Source: Crambe crambe (lineage: Eukaryota; Porifera; Demospongiae; Poecilosclerida; Crambeidae). From it: a DNA stretch of 64,000 nucleotides. Location of the stretch: positions 4,670,501 to 4,734,500 of the forward strand of contig OZ004586.1 in the NCBI GenBank assembly GCA_963924555.1. The letters are read 5' to 3'. Each line of letters opens with the position of its first letter. The first letter of the stretch is position 1. The notes below the pieces were generated by a model. It did not search any database. It was not told the origin of the DNA and saw nothing but the letters and a program-made list of their open reading frames with translations. Shown piece by piece: positions 46,703 to 57,179 of the stretch. The translations under genes were made by a program, and so were the position numbers.

Positions 46703-46884
46703 TAAAAACTCTTCTTTCTCTTCTACCCTTACTCTACAGGTTCTCAGAAGGCTACAGTGAATTATTACATCTACAAAGAAGAGAGGAGAATGTTCCAAAA
46801 CCAAAAATTCATTCGCTAACATAAGAAAAAAACGATGTCTAAAATTGACTTTTGTTCTTTTTCTTTATAATAATAATAATAAGG

Positions 46885-47190
46885 ATAATAAATATAAGAT
46901 CGACGTACCGGCTTACTGGCTATAGTCATCAAAATTCTGCTTTGGCCATCTGTTAGAGCGGCACCTAGAGGCTGGTCTTTTGCTATTAGTTTTGACTAAG
47001 GCTCTACTTCACTATTCGAGCACTCGGAACACTAGCCAATCTTTCGACGCCATTTTGAAGCGCACGTCGGTAGGGGGCGGGGCTTATGGGCGGAGCCACG
47101 TAAGCTTCCAAGTTTAGGTAGCTAATTTTATTCTTATCTGATGATGTTCTAGTCACTCCTTGCTGAATTACAGTACAGATGCTCATCTTA
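46885..47190. repeat. Inverted duplicate of 26,140-26,445
   Basis: Reverse-complement partner described at 26,140. Contains CGACGTACCGGCTTACTGGC and GGGGGCGGGGCTTATGGGCG. Lies immediately left of the split family F hairpin, as its partner does. Confidence 0.75.
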
Positions 47191-47272
47191 TAGTAGTATC
47201 ACTACTGCCATTCAATTCTTTACATACACAAACTTACATTCAACTTCAAGCAATAAGAAAAAAGGATGGAAA

Positions 47273-48154
47273 CAAGTGAGTGCAAAAAATTTCTTCTAAA
47301 TAAAAAGGTTAAGTAGGGATAGCTTAAAATCTAGCTGGGCTATAATAATGTACTGCAGCCTCGTATGAAAACAATCCCTACTTTTACAACTGTCATAGCT
47401 AGCTATAGGTAGTGGATGTAAATGTAGGGATTGTTTTCATACGAGGCTGCAGTACATTATTGCAGCGAGCGAGCGAAGCGAGTGAGCTGACTCTCAGGTC
47501 ATGACTCATTGAAATTTTAAATATATATATATATCTAGGTCTACACTCCAAAATGCCCCAGGCGTACGTACGTACGTACGTGTCGTGCAATAGTAGCGCC
47601 CCTGCGCGTGCATTTATGCGCATGCTCCAGTTGCAATTGATTGATTTCTACATCGCTTTGTATATAGCATGGTGGATAGTAGGGCTAGGCTTATCTAAGT
47701 GGATTGTAGGCACTAGACATATCCAAGTGCTTTGTGGTAAGTACTTAGCTTTCTATGCATGCAGCTGCCTGCCACTTAGCTACATAACACAACAGCAAAG
47801 CAAGCTCAACATTTCTACAGCCTTTTGGGCAGCAGGCACAAGAGGCTTATCTAAGCGGCTTGTAGGCACTAGGCTTATCTAAGTGCTTTGAGGTAAGCAT
47901 GTATGCAGCTGCCTGCCACCACTTACATGATTCTTAGCAATATCAAGCACTGAAGCCTATCAGCTACTTTAATTGCTCACTGTCAAATGCTGCACATTGC
48001 TATAGATACTCAACAGCAAATGAAAATCGTTGAAGAATACTTGCTTGCTCGCTGTCAACTGAATGTTGAACATTGCCCTAGTTATAGCCCAGCTAGATTT
48101 TAAGCTATCCCTACTTAACCTTTTTATTTAGAAGAAATTTTTTGCACTCACTTG
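47273..48154. mobile_element. Family F hairpin MITE split by a Helentron-like unit
   Basis: The left arm starts CAAGTGAGTGCAAAAAATTT at 47,273. The right arm resumes at 48,083 (TATAGCCCAGCTAGATTTTA) and ends TTTTTTGCACTCACTTG. The intact left arm predicts the uninterrupted right-arm sequence GTACATTATTATAGCCC. The observed junctions GTACATTAT and TATAGCCC sum to exactly that, so the insertion added no target duplication and fell between two T residues. Confidence 0.85.
47461..48081 (+). mobile_element. Helentron-like unit 1 (type I)
   Basis: About 621 bp. The 5' leader TGCAGCGAGCGAGCGAAGCG, an AT run, the core start TCTAGGTCTACACTCCAAAA (47,534), a (CGTA)n run and two related internal sub-repeats (GGCTTATCTAAGTGGATTGT; GGCTTATCTAAGCGGCTTGT). 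The 3' part has a reversed GCTTGCTCGCTG, the hairpin AATGT-TGA-ACATT and terminal GCCCTAG followed by T. Hairpin plus CTAG|T is the Helitron-group 3' end. Leader and tail are partly complementary, as in Helentrons. Non-coding. Confidence 0.75.
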
Positions 48155-48158
48155 TACA

Positions 48159-48685
48159 TCTAGGTCTACACTCCAAAATGCCCCAGGCGTACGTACGTAC
48201 GTACGTACGTGTCGTGCAATAGTAGCGCCCCTGCGCGTGCATTTATGCGCATGCTCCAGTTGCAATTGCTTGATTGATTTCTACATCTCTTTGTATATAG
48301 CATGGTGGATAGTAGGGCTAGGCTTATCTAAGTGGATTGTAGGCACTAGACATATCCAAGTGCTTTGTGGTAAGTACTTAGCTTTCTATGCATGCAGCTG
48401 CCTGCCACTTAGCTACATAACACAACAGCAAAGCAAGCTCAACATTTCTACAGCCTTTTGGGCAGCAGGCACAAGAGGCTTATCTAAGCAGCTTGTAGGC
48501 ACTAGGCTTATCTAAGTGCTTTGAGGTAAGCATGTATGCAGCTGCCTGCCACCACTTACATGACTATTAGCAATATCAAGCACTGAAGCCTATCAGCTAC
48601 TTTAATTGCTCACTGTCAAATGCTGCACATTGCTATAGATACTCAACAGCAAATGAAAATCGTTGAAGAATACTTGCTCGCTCGT
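48159..48685 (+). mobile_element. Helentron-like unit 2 (type I, no leader, 3' truncated)
   Basis: Core start TCTAGGTCTACACTCC follows CTTGTACA directly at the end of the split MITE, without the GCAGCGAGCG leader. It keeps both sub-repeats and breaks off within CTTGCTCGCTCG, joined to another leader module (about 48,686-48,752). Confidence 0.65.
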
Positions 48686-48755
48686 TACAGCGAGCGAGCG
48701 AAGCGAGTGAGCTGACTCTCAGGTCATGACTCATTGAAATTTTAAATATAATTAT

Positions 48756-49452
48756 TGGCGAGCGAGCGAAGCGAGCGAAGCCCCACACTAATTGGTCAAA
48801 ATGGAAAATTGCGATATTTATATGTTACACGTACGTCACTCAAAGTGCGCATGCGCTTACGCATGCGCATGAAATAGCTACTAAGCAACGTCATAATAAG
48901 CAATCATTTTCGTTAAGCTTGAAGTTGAAACACTATTGTAGCAAGTATTATGGAACCCAGAGAACCAGAAAACAAGCGAAGGAGGGCCCCAGAACACCCT
49001 CTAGAAACTGACCAGCAAAGAAGAGCGAGACCTCATGAAAGAAATGAAAGAGACAGAGCTAGAAGGAGAACAGAGTCAAAGGAACAGAGAAAAACAAGAC
49101 TAGCAAAGAAATACGACAGATAGAGCCAGGAGGAGGGAATGTACAGAGTCAGCAGAAGATAATGCTGAAAGAGCAGAGCAAATGAGAGCTAGAAGGAGAG
49201 CAGAGTCAGCAGAACACAGAGCTGCCAGATTACAGCATAATATGAGGGCTCATTATTTGAAAGACTGGCTACTGAGTCTGAACAGGAGTGGTAGCCTGGG
49301 TTCAGAGAAGACACTCTAATGCTAACTGGGAATGCACCAAGTCAGTTAACACTGAATAGCTAGATATTAAAAGTCACTGTTGGGGCTATATAATCATAAG
49401 TGAGGGAGGAGCACATTGAAATGACCATTGGCTGCTTGCTCGCCCAACTAAT
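48756..49452 (+). mobile_element. Helentron-like unit, type II copy A
   Basis: Starts TTGGCGAGCGAGCGAAGCG and ends near GCTTGCTCGCCCAACTAA; these are partial inverted repeats. It encodes the start of a basic protein, MEPREPENKRRRAPEHPLET then QQRRARPHERNERDRARRR, followed after a frame change by RARRRECTESAEDNAERAEQ and RARRRAESAEHRAARLQ. This RRAES-type repeat style is seen at the N-termini of animal Helitron proteins. There is no helicase or Rep region, so it is non-autonomous. The 20-bp hairpin cassette seen at the 3' end of copies B and C is absent here. Confidence 0.65.
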
Positions 49453-50089
49453 TGCAGCGAGCGAGCGAAGCGAGTGAGCTGACTCTCAGGTCATGACTCA
49501 TTGAAATTTTAAATATATATATATATATATCTAGGTCTACACTCCAAAATGCCCCAGGCGTACGTACGTACGTACGTGTCGTGCAATAGTAGCGCCCCTG
49601 CGCGTGCATTTATGCGCATGCTCCAGTTGCAATTGCTTGATTGATTTCTACATCGCTTTGTATATAGCATGGTGGATAGTAGGGCTAGGCTTATCTAAGT
49701 GGATTGTAGGCACTAGACATATCCAAGTGCTTTGTGGTAAGTACTTAGCTTTCTATGCATGCAGCCGCCTGCCACTTAGCTACATAGCTAACACAACAGC
49801 AAAGCAAGCTCAACATTTCTACAGCCTTTTGGGCAGCAGGCACAAGAGGCTTATCTAAGCGGCTTGTAGGCACTAGGCTTATCTAAGTGCTTTGAGGTAA
49901 GCATGTATGCAGCTGCCTGCCACCACTTACATGACTCTTAGCAATATCAAGCACTGAAGCCTATCAGCTACTTTAATTGCTCACTGTCAAATGCTGCACA
50001 TTGCTATAGATACTCGACAGCAAATGAAAATCGTTGAAGAATACTTGCTTGCTCGCTCGCTGTCAACTGAATGTTGAACATTGCCCTAG
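49453..50089 (+). mobile_element. Helentron-like unit 3 (type I)
   Basis: Full arrangement: leader, AT run, core start TCTAGGTC at 49,530, (CGTA)n, two sub-repeats, hairpin AATGT-TGA-ACATT and GCCCTAG|T. Near-identical to unit 1. Directly followed by the 20-bp cassette TGCTATACGAGCATCTCTAG (50,090-50,109). Confidence 0.75.
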
Positions 50090-50109
50090 TGCTATACGAG
50101 CATCTCTAG

Positions 50110-50828
50110 TTGGCGAGCGAGCGAAGCGAGCGAAGCCCCACACTAATTGGTCAAAATGGAAAATTGCGATATTTATATGTTACACGTACGTCACTCAAAA
50201 TGCGCATGCGCTTACGCATGCGCATGAAATAGCTACTAAGCAACGTCATAATAAGCAATCATTTTCGTTAAGCTTGAAGTTGAAACACTATTGTAGCGAG
50301 TATTATGGAACCCAGAGAACCAGAAAACAAGCAAAGGAGGGCCCCAGAACACCCTCTAGAAACTGACCAGCAAAGAAGAGCGAGACCTCATGAAAGAAAT
50401 GAAAGAGACAGAGCTAGAAGGAGAACAGAGTCAAATTAAGGAACAGAGAAAAACAAGACTAGCAAAGAAATGCGACAGATAGAGCCAGGAGGAGGGAATG
50501 TACAGAGTCAGCAGAAGATAATGCTGAAAGAGCGGAGCAAATGAGAGCTAGAAGGAGAGCAGAGTCAGCAGAACACAGAGCTGCCAGATTACAGCATATG
50601 AGGGCTCATTATTTGAGAGACTGGCTACTGAGTCTGAACAGGAGTGGTAGCCTAAGTTCAGAGAAGACACTCTAACGCTAACTGGGAATGCACCAAGTCA
50701 GTTAACAACCTGAATAGCTAGATATCGAAAGTCACTGTTGGGGCTATATAATCATAGTGGAGGAGGAGCACATTGAAATGACCACTGGCTGCTTGCTCGC
50801 CCAACTAATGCTATACGAGCATCTCTAG
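50110..50828 (+). mobile_element. Helentron-like unit, type II copy B
   Basis: The same structure and the same truncated basic reading frame as copy A, including the shared frame change after LAKKCDR. It ends with the cassette TGCTATACGAGCATCTCTAG (hairpin ATGCT/AGCAT then CTCTAG) at 50,809-50,828, and the same cassette also precedes it. Confidence 0.7.
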
Positions 50829-51448
50829 TTGCAGCGAGCGAGCGAAGCGAGTGAGCTGACTCTCAGGTCATGACTCATTGAAATTGTAAAATATATATAT
50901 ATATCTAGGTCTACACTCCAAAATGCCCCAGGCCTACGTACGTACGTACGTGTCGTGCAATAGTAGCGCCCTGCGCGTGCATTCATGCGCATGCTCCAAT
51001 TGTAACTCTTGATTGATTTCTACATCACTTCGTTATAGTACGGTGGATGGATAGTACGGCTAGGCCTATCTAAGTGGATTGTAGGCATTAGACATATCTA
51101 AGTGCTTTGTGGTAAGTACTATGCATGCAGCTGCCTGCCACTTACATTACTCAACAGCAAAGCACAAATGAATTAGAGCCTATCAGCTCTAAGCATAAGT
51201 GGTTCTTGCTCACTCACTCGCTGTCTAACATTTCTTGTAACAGTCTTTTGGGCAGCAGGCACAAGGCTTATCTCAGTGGCTTGTAGGCACCAGGCTTATC
51301 TAAGTGCTTTGAGGCAGCTTTCTATGTATACAACTGCCTGCCACTTACATAACAGAGCAAAATCTTCTAAGGAGTTTAAGCTCAAACGAATATCAGTATA
51401 GGAATACTTGCTCGCTCGCTGCGACTCAAATGTTGTACATTGCCCTAG
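50829..51448 (+). mobile_element. Helentron-like unit 4 (type I, diverged)
   Basis: Leader and core present (core near 50,903) but with many substitutions and small indels relative to units 1, 3 and 5. Its 3' hairpin is AATGT-TGT-ACATT followed by GCCCTAG: the stem is kept while the loop differs. An older or separately evolved subtype. Confidence 0.7.
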
Positions 51449-52095
51449 TTGCAGCGAGCGAGCGAAGCGAGTGAGCTGACTCTCAGGTCATGACTCATTG
51501 AAATTTTAAATATATATATATATCTAGGTCTACACTCCAAAATGCCCCAGGCATACGTACGTACGTACGTGTCGTGCAATAGTAGCGCCCCTGCGCGTGC
51601 ACTTATGCGCATGCTCCAGTTGCAATTGCTTGATTGATTTCTACATCGCTTTGTATATAGCATGGTGGATAGTAGGGCTAGGCTTATCTAAGTGGATTGT
51701 AGGCACTAGACATATCCAAGTGCTTTGTGGTAAGTACTTAGCTTTCTATGCATGCAGCTGCCTGCCACTTAGCTACATAACACTACAGCAAAGCACAAAT
51801 GAACTATCAGCTCAACATTTCTACAGCCTTTTGGGCAGCAGGCACAAGAGGCTTATCTAAGCGGCTTGTAGGCACTAGGCTTATCTAAGTGCTTTGAGGT
51901 AAGTATGTATGCAGCTGCCTGCCACCACTTACATGACTCTTAGCAATATCAAGCACTGAAGCCTATCAGCTACTTTAATTGCTCACTGTCAAATGCTGCA
52001 CATTGCTACAGATACTCAACAGCAAATGAAAATCGTTGAAGAATACTTGCTTGCTTGCTCGCTCGCTGTCAACTGAATGTTGAACATTGCCCTAG
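51449..52095 (+). mobile_element. Helentron-like unit 5 (type I)
   Basis: Complete unit with the leader, core start at 51,523, both sub-repeats, hairpin and GCCCTAG|T. It carries an extra CACAAATGAACTATC segment absent from units 1-3 and shared with units 6 and 8, which defines a subgroup. Confidence 0.75.
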
Positions 52096-52103
52096 TATAT
52101 ATA

Positions 52104-52681
52104 TCTAGGTCTACACTCCAAAATGCCCCAGGCGTACGTACGTACGTACGTGTCGTGCAATAGTAGCGCCCCTGCGCGTGCATTTATGCGCATGCTCCAG
52201 TTGCAATTGCTTGATTGATTTCTACATCGCTTTGTATATAGCATGGTGGATAGTAGGGCTAGGCTTATCTAAGTGGATTGTAGGCACTAGACATATCCAA
52301 GTGCTTTGTGGTAAGTACTTAGCTTTCTATGCATGCAGCTGCCTGCCACTTAGCTACATAACACAACAGCAAAGCACAAATGAACTATCAGCTCAACATT
52401 TCTACAGCCTTTTGGGCAGCAGGCACAAGACTGACAAGAGGCTTATCTAAGGGGCTTGCAGGCACTAGGCTTATCTAAGTGCTTTGAGGTAAGCATGTAT
52501 GCAGCTGCCTGCCATCACTTACATGACTCTTAACAATATCAAGCACTGAAGCCTATCAGCTACTTTAATTGCTCACTATCAAATGCTGCACATTGCTACA
52601 GATACTCAACAGCAAATGAAAATCGTTGAAGAATACTTGCTTGCTCGCTCGCTGTCAACTGAATGTTGAACATTGCCCTAG
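52104..52681 (+). mobile_element. Helentron-like unit 6 (type I, no leader)
   Basis: Core start follows CCCTAGTATATATA of unit 5 without the GCAGCGAGCG leader. Otherwise complete to GCCCTAG|T. Shares the CACAAATGAACTATC segment with unit 5. Confidence 0.7.
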
Positions 52682-53263
52682 TTGCAGCGAGCGAGCGAAG
52701 CGAGTGAGCTGACTCTCAGGTCATGACTCATTGAAATTTTAAATATATATATCTATGTCTACACTCCAAAATGCCCCAGGCGTACGTACGTACGTACGTG
52801 TCGTGCAATAGTAGCGCCCTGCGCGTGCATTTATGCGCATGCTCGAATTGTAATTGCTTGATTGATTTCTACATCGCTTTGTATATAGCATGGTATATAG
52901 TAGACACTAGACATATCTAAGTGCTTTGTGTCTATGCATGCAGCTGCCTGCCACTTACATAACTCAACAGCAAAGCACAAATCAACTATCAGCTCAACAT
53001 TTCTACAGCCTTTTGGGCAGCAGGCTCAAGGCTTAATAGTTATCTAAGTGGCTTGTAAGCACTAGGCTTATCTAAGTGCTAGGCTTATCTAAGTGCTTTG
53101 AGGCAAGCATTACAGTTTTCTATGTATGCAGCTGCCTGCCACTTACATATAAAACTCGCATCAAAATCTTCTGAAAACACAAATGAATAACTATCAGCAC
53201 AAACACCTATAGGAATACTTGCTCGCTCGCTCGCTGGGACTCAAATGTTGTACATTGCCCTAG
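52682..53263 (+). mobile_element. Helentron-like unit 7 (type I, diverged)
   Basis: Leader present, core start TCTATGTCTACACTCC at 52,752, reduced first sub-repeat, extra CTAGGCTTATCTAAGTG repeat near 53,060-53,100, and an AATGT-TGT-ACATT hairpin like unit 4. It belongs with the diverged subgroup. Confidence 0.65.
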
Positions 53264-53980
53264 TTGGCGAGCGAGCGAAGCGAGCGAAGCCCCACACTAA
53301 TTGGTCAAAATGGAAAATTGCGATATTTATATGTTACACGTACGTCACTCAAAGTGCGCATGCGCTTACGCATGCGCATGAAATAGCTACTAAGCAACGT
53401 CATAATAAGCAATCATTTTCGTTAAGCTTGAAGTTGAAACACTATTGTAGCGAGTATTATGGAACCCAGAGAACCAGAAAACAAGCGAAGGAGGGCCCCA
53501 GAACACCCTCTAGAAACTGACCAGCAAAGAAGAGCGAGACGTCATGAAAGAAATGAAAGAGACAGAGCTAGAAGGAGAACAGAGTCAAAGGAACAGAGAA
53601 AAACAAGACTAGCAAAGAAATACGACAGATAGAGCCAGGAGGAGGGAATGTACAGAGTCAGCAGAAGATAATGCTGAAAGAGCAGAGCAAATGAGAGCTA
53701 GAAGGAGAGCAGAGTCAGCAGAACACAGAGCTGCCAGATTACAGCATAATATGAGGGCTCATTATTTGAAAGACTGGCTACTGAGTCTGAACAGGAGTGG
53801 TAGCCTGGGTTCAGAGAAGACACTCTAATGCTAACTGGGAATGCACCAAGTCAGTTAACACTGAATAGCTAGATATTAAAAGTCACTGTTGGGGCTATAT
53901 AATCATAAGTGAGGGAGGAGCACATTGAAATGACCATTGGCTGCTTGCTCGCCCAACTAATGCTATACGAGCATCTCTAG
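53264..53980 (+). mobile_element. Helentron-like unit, type II copy C
   Basis: Nearly identical to copy A over its length, with the same truncated basic frame, and ending in the 20-bp cassette (53,961-53,980). The interrupted coding remnant is shared by all three type II copies. They therefore spread after the break and depended on enzymes supplied by other elements. Confidence 0.7.
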
Positions 53981-54632
53981 TTGCAGCGAGCGAGCGAAGC
54001 GAGTGAGCTGACTCTCAGGTCATGACTCATTGAAATTTTAAATATATATATATATATCTAGGTCTACACTCCAAAATGCCCCAGGCGTACGTACGTACGT
54101 ACGTACGTACGTACGTGTCGTGCAATAGTAGCGCCCCTGCGCGTGCACTTATGCGCATGCTCCAGTTGCAATTGCTTGATTGATTTCTACATCGCTTTGT
54201 ATATAGCATGGTGGATAGTAGGGCTAGGCTTATCTAAGTGGATTGTAGGCACTAGACATATCCAAGTGCTTTGTGGTAAGTACTTAGCTTTCTATGCATG
54301 CAGCTGCCTGCCACTTAGCTACATAACACAACAGCAAAGCACAAATGAACTATCAGCTCAACATTTCTACAGCCTTTTGGGCAGCAGGCACAAGAGGCTT
54401 ATCTAAGCGGCTTGTAGGCACTAGGCTTATCTAAGTGCTTTGAGGTAAGTATGTATGCAGCTGCCTGCCACCACTTACATGACTCTTAGCAATATCAAGC
54501 ACTGAAGCCTATCAGCTACTTTAATTGCTCACTCTCAAATGCTGCACATTGCTACAGATACTCAACAGCAATCGTTGAAGAATGTACTTGCTTGCTCGCT
54601 CGCTGTCAACTGAATGTTGAACATTGCCCTAG
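53981..54632 (+). mobile_element. Helentron-like unit 8 (type I)
   Basis: Leader, core start at 54,057, an expanded (CGTA)n run (about seven units near 54,086-54,116), both sub-repeats, hairpin and GCCCTAG|T. Subgroup of units 5 and 6. Confidence 0.75.
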
Positions 54633-54633
54633 T

Positions 54634-55032
54634 TGGCGAGCGAAGCGAGCCTCTCTCTGGTCATGTCAACGGGAGCTCGAGATATATATTTATATGTATA
54701 CGTACGTCATAGCTAGCGGGCATAGTAAAAAATACGCATGCGCACGTTTGTTTGACCTTTGACCCCACAAATGAAACGTGCCCATAGCACTTAGAACAAA
54801 TAGCTGTTGCTTTCTACAGCATTTTGTTATACACAGGCGCTAAGTGGATTGTAGGCGCATGGCTTTCTAAGTGCTTGTGGTAAACATTTTACAGCCTCCT
54901 GTGTATGCAGCTGTGTATGCAGCTGCCACAACCACTGCAATATCTTAGCCCAATGAGTCAAATGCAAAGTATAAATGACTTTCATCAACTGCTTCGCTCG
55001 CCGATTGAATATGTTACACGAACATACCCTAG
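54634..55032 (+). mobile_element. Helentron-like unit, type III
   Basis: A 399-bp unit with unrelated interior but the same end logic: start TTGGCGAGCGAAGCGAGCC, subterminal GCTTCGCTCGCCG inverted to the start, hairpin ATGTT-ACACG-AACAT and terminal ACCCTAG|T. Contains a single degraded CTAAGTGGATTGTAGGC motif. A third lineage sharing terminal architecture, not sequence, with types I and II. Confidence 0.65.
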
Positions 55033-55036
55033 TATA

Positions 55037-55596
55037 TCTAGGTCTACACTCCAAAATGCCCCAGGCGTACGTACGTACGTACGTGTCGTGCAATAGTAGC
55101 GCCCCTGCGCGTGCATTTATGCGCATGCTCCAGTTGCAATTGCTTGATTGATTTCTACATCGCTTTGTATATAGCATGGTGGATAGTAGGGCTAGGCTTA
55201 TCTAAGTGGATTGTAGGCACTAGACATATCCAAGTGCTTTGTGGTAGCTAAGTACTTAGCTTTCTATGCATGCAGCCGCCTGCCACTTAGCTACATAACA
55301 CAACAGCAAAGCAAGCTCAACATTTCTACAGCCTTTTGGGCAGCAGGCACAAGAGGCTTATCTAAGCGGCTTGTAGGCACTAGGCTTATCTAAGTGCTTT
55401 GAGGTAAGCATGTATGCAGCTGCCTGCCACCACTTACATGACTCTTAGCAATATCAAGCACTGAAGCCTATCAGCTACTTTAATTGCTCACTGTCAAATG
55501 CTGCACATTGCTATAGATACTCAACAGCAAATGAAAATCGTTGAAGAATACTTGCTTGCTCGCTCGCTGTCAACTGAATGTTGAACATTGCCCTAG
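55037..55596 (+). mobile_element. Helentron-like unit 9 (type I, no leader)
   Basis: Last unit of the array: core start after CCCTAGTATA, both sub-repeats, hairpin and GCCCTAG|T, then unique sequence TTCACTTATCCAGTAGCC. Confidence 0.7.
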
Positions 55597-55599
55597 TTC

Positions 55600-56450
55600 A
55601 CTTATCCAGTAGCCTGGAAGTTTTTGGACGAAGGTGTCAAGAAAACTGAGATTCCACTGTATTGTTTTAATAAATTTTGTATTCAAGAGAATCTTGCACT
55701 CTGCTAGTGTCAGGGATGGAATTTCACAAATTTTACCTTGATCAGTGTAGTTGGAGTAGTAAGTTCTATGAAGGTGGTCACTGCATTAGTGAACCATTTC
55801 TTGGAATGCAGAAACAAGGACAGTCTTCTATGTACTATTCTTAATGAGATACAATCACTGCTGAAATACTGACACCTCTTACGTAGTTAGGAATCCTTTT
55901 CTTGATGATTTCTTGTAGCATGAAACTTTTTTGAGCTAAATAATTATAATGTTTTTTATTATTATAAACTAAATTCCTTCAGTTTTAGAGATTGTACGAA
56001 CTTAAAGCAGTCACTGTCAGCATGTTAACCCTTGGAGCCACTGCAGAGCGTTAGGATCTTTAGGGCATAGCTATAAAGGATAAAGGTAAAGAATGAGCTA
56101 CAGAAATTAATTTCCTTTTATGACTTTCAGTCTTAACTATAATAATTCATGTTTGAGTGATTTGATAGCTTCTTTTTTTTACTTCCTAGTAGAGATGGTG
56201 GAGCTTACACGGTGCAATAATGATGTCATGACTATAGCTTGAGTACAATAATTGTGAGCACACCAAATGGGAGATGTTTGTGACCATTTTGGCATCCTAT
56301 AAGAAAAGCTGATCCCTACAGAGGTGTAGATAACCTTGATAGGGGGGGGGGGGGGAGAGAGGAGGCTAAGGGTTGTAGTATGCATGCCAATAATTTATCA
56401 TGGCTGCATAAGTAGTTGCAGGAGGTGGATGTGCCTTCTGAGAAGGCCAA

Positions 56451-56481
<31 letters not shown>

Positions 56482-57175
56482 TAGTAATTCATTCATTTAG
56501 CTTCAGATATGTAGAATATTAATGATTTCATTTGTTGTAACAGTTACTGTAGTAGAATGCATACTTGGACAATTTAAATAAAATTTTCAATATTATTGCT
56601 AAAATGTGGGGGGCTTTAGCCAAAACCACCCCTTATCTACGTTTATGCTCTAGTGGAGTGCAAATAATTTTGCATCATTATGCTGATGTGTAAGCTAAAT
56701 GATCACAGCAAACTGACATTGGATAGTGAAAAAATTAATTTTATGAGAGAGGTTCGTAGCTATTATGTTCTACTACCTTTGCTAAAATCCAAGTCAGGTC
56801 TCCATGCTGATATTATAATCATTCCTGTTGTTTAATGAAAGTGAAAAAAAAATCAAAAAGGGTACAGGACCACTAACTAGCTATAGCTTTAGTCAAAGGA
56901 AATAATAATATGGATGAATCCGATATAAAGTCAGGATAGCTACATGTACGTAATGCACATAAAAAATATAATGCATGTAGATGACTCGATACGACACACG
57001 TACCTTGGTTGGTATAGCTAGTAATACTACTCACTAGTACAGCCAGTAGCTACAACTCATACTATAATACACTGAAGAAAATAAAAATTTGAAAATCAAG
57101 CTAAACTAATTATGATAGCTATAATAATTGTTATAATGATACGATCTGTTAAAGTTATTGTACAATACATTTTCA
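55600..57175. other. No gene seen; microsatellites
   Basis: Unique AT-rich sequence. A G run lies near 56,341-56,354 and an (AAT)n run at about 56,450-56,481. No exon, TIR or family match. Confidence 0.45.
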
Positions 57176-57179
57176 TGGC

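Noticed and set aside
47553-54406. Repeated 80-110 codon frames (MHLCACSSCNCLIDFY and similar) inside type I units
   Set aside because: They arise because the repeated DNA is similar. Frames end at different places, shift between copies, and the opposite strand is equally open.
47461-55596. CRISPR-like or satellite interpretation of the repeat block
   Set aside because: Units are 400-720 bp of three types with defined mobile ends and no short-repeat/spacer pattern. One unit has an independent insertion site in a MITE.
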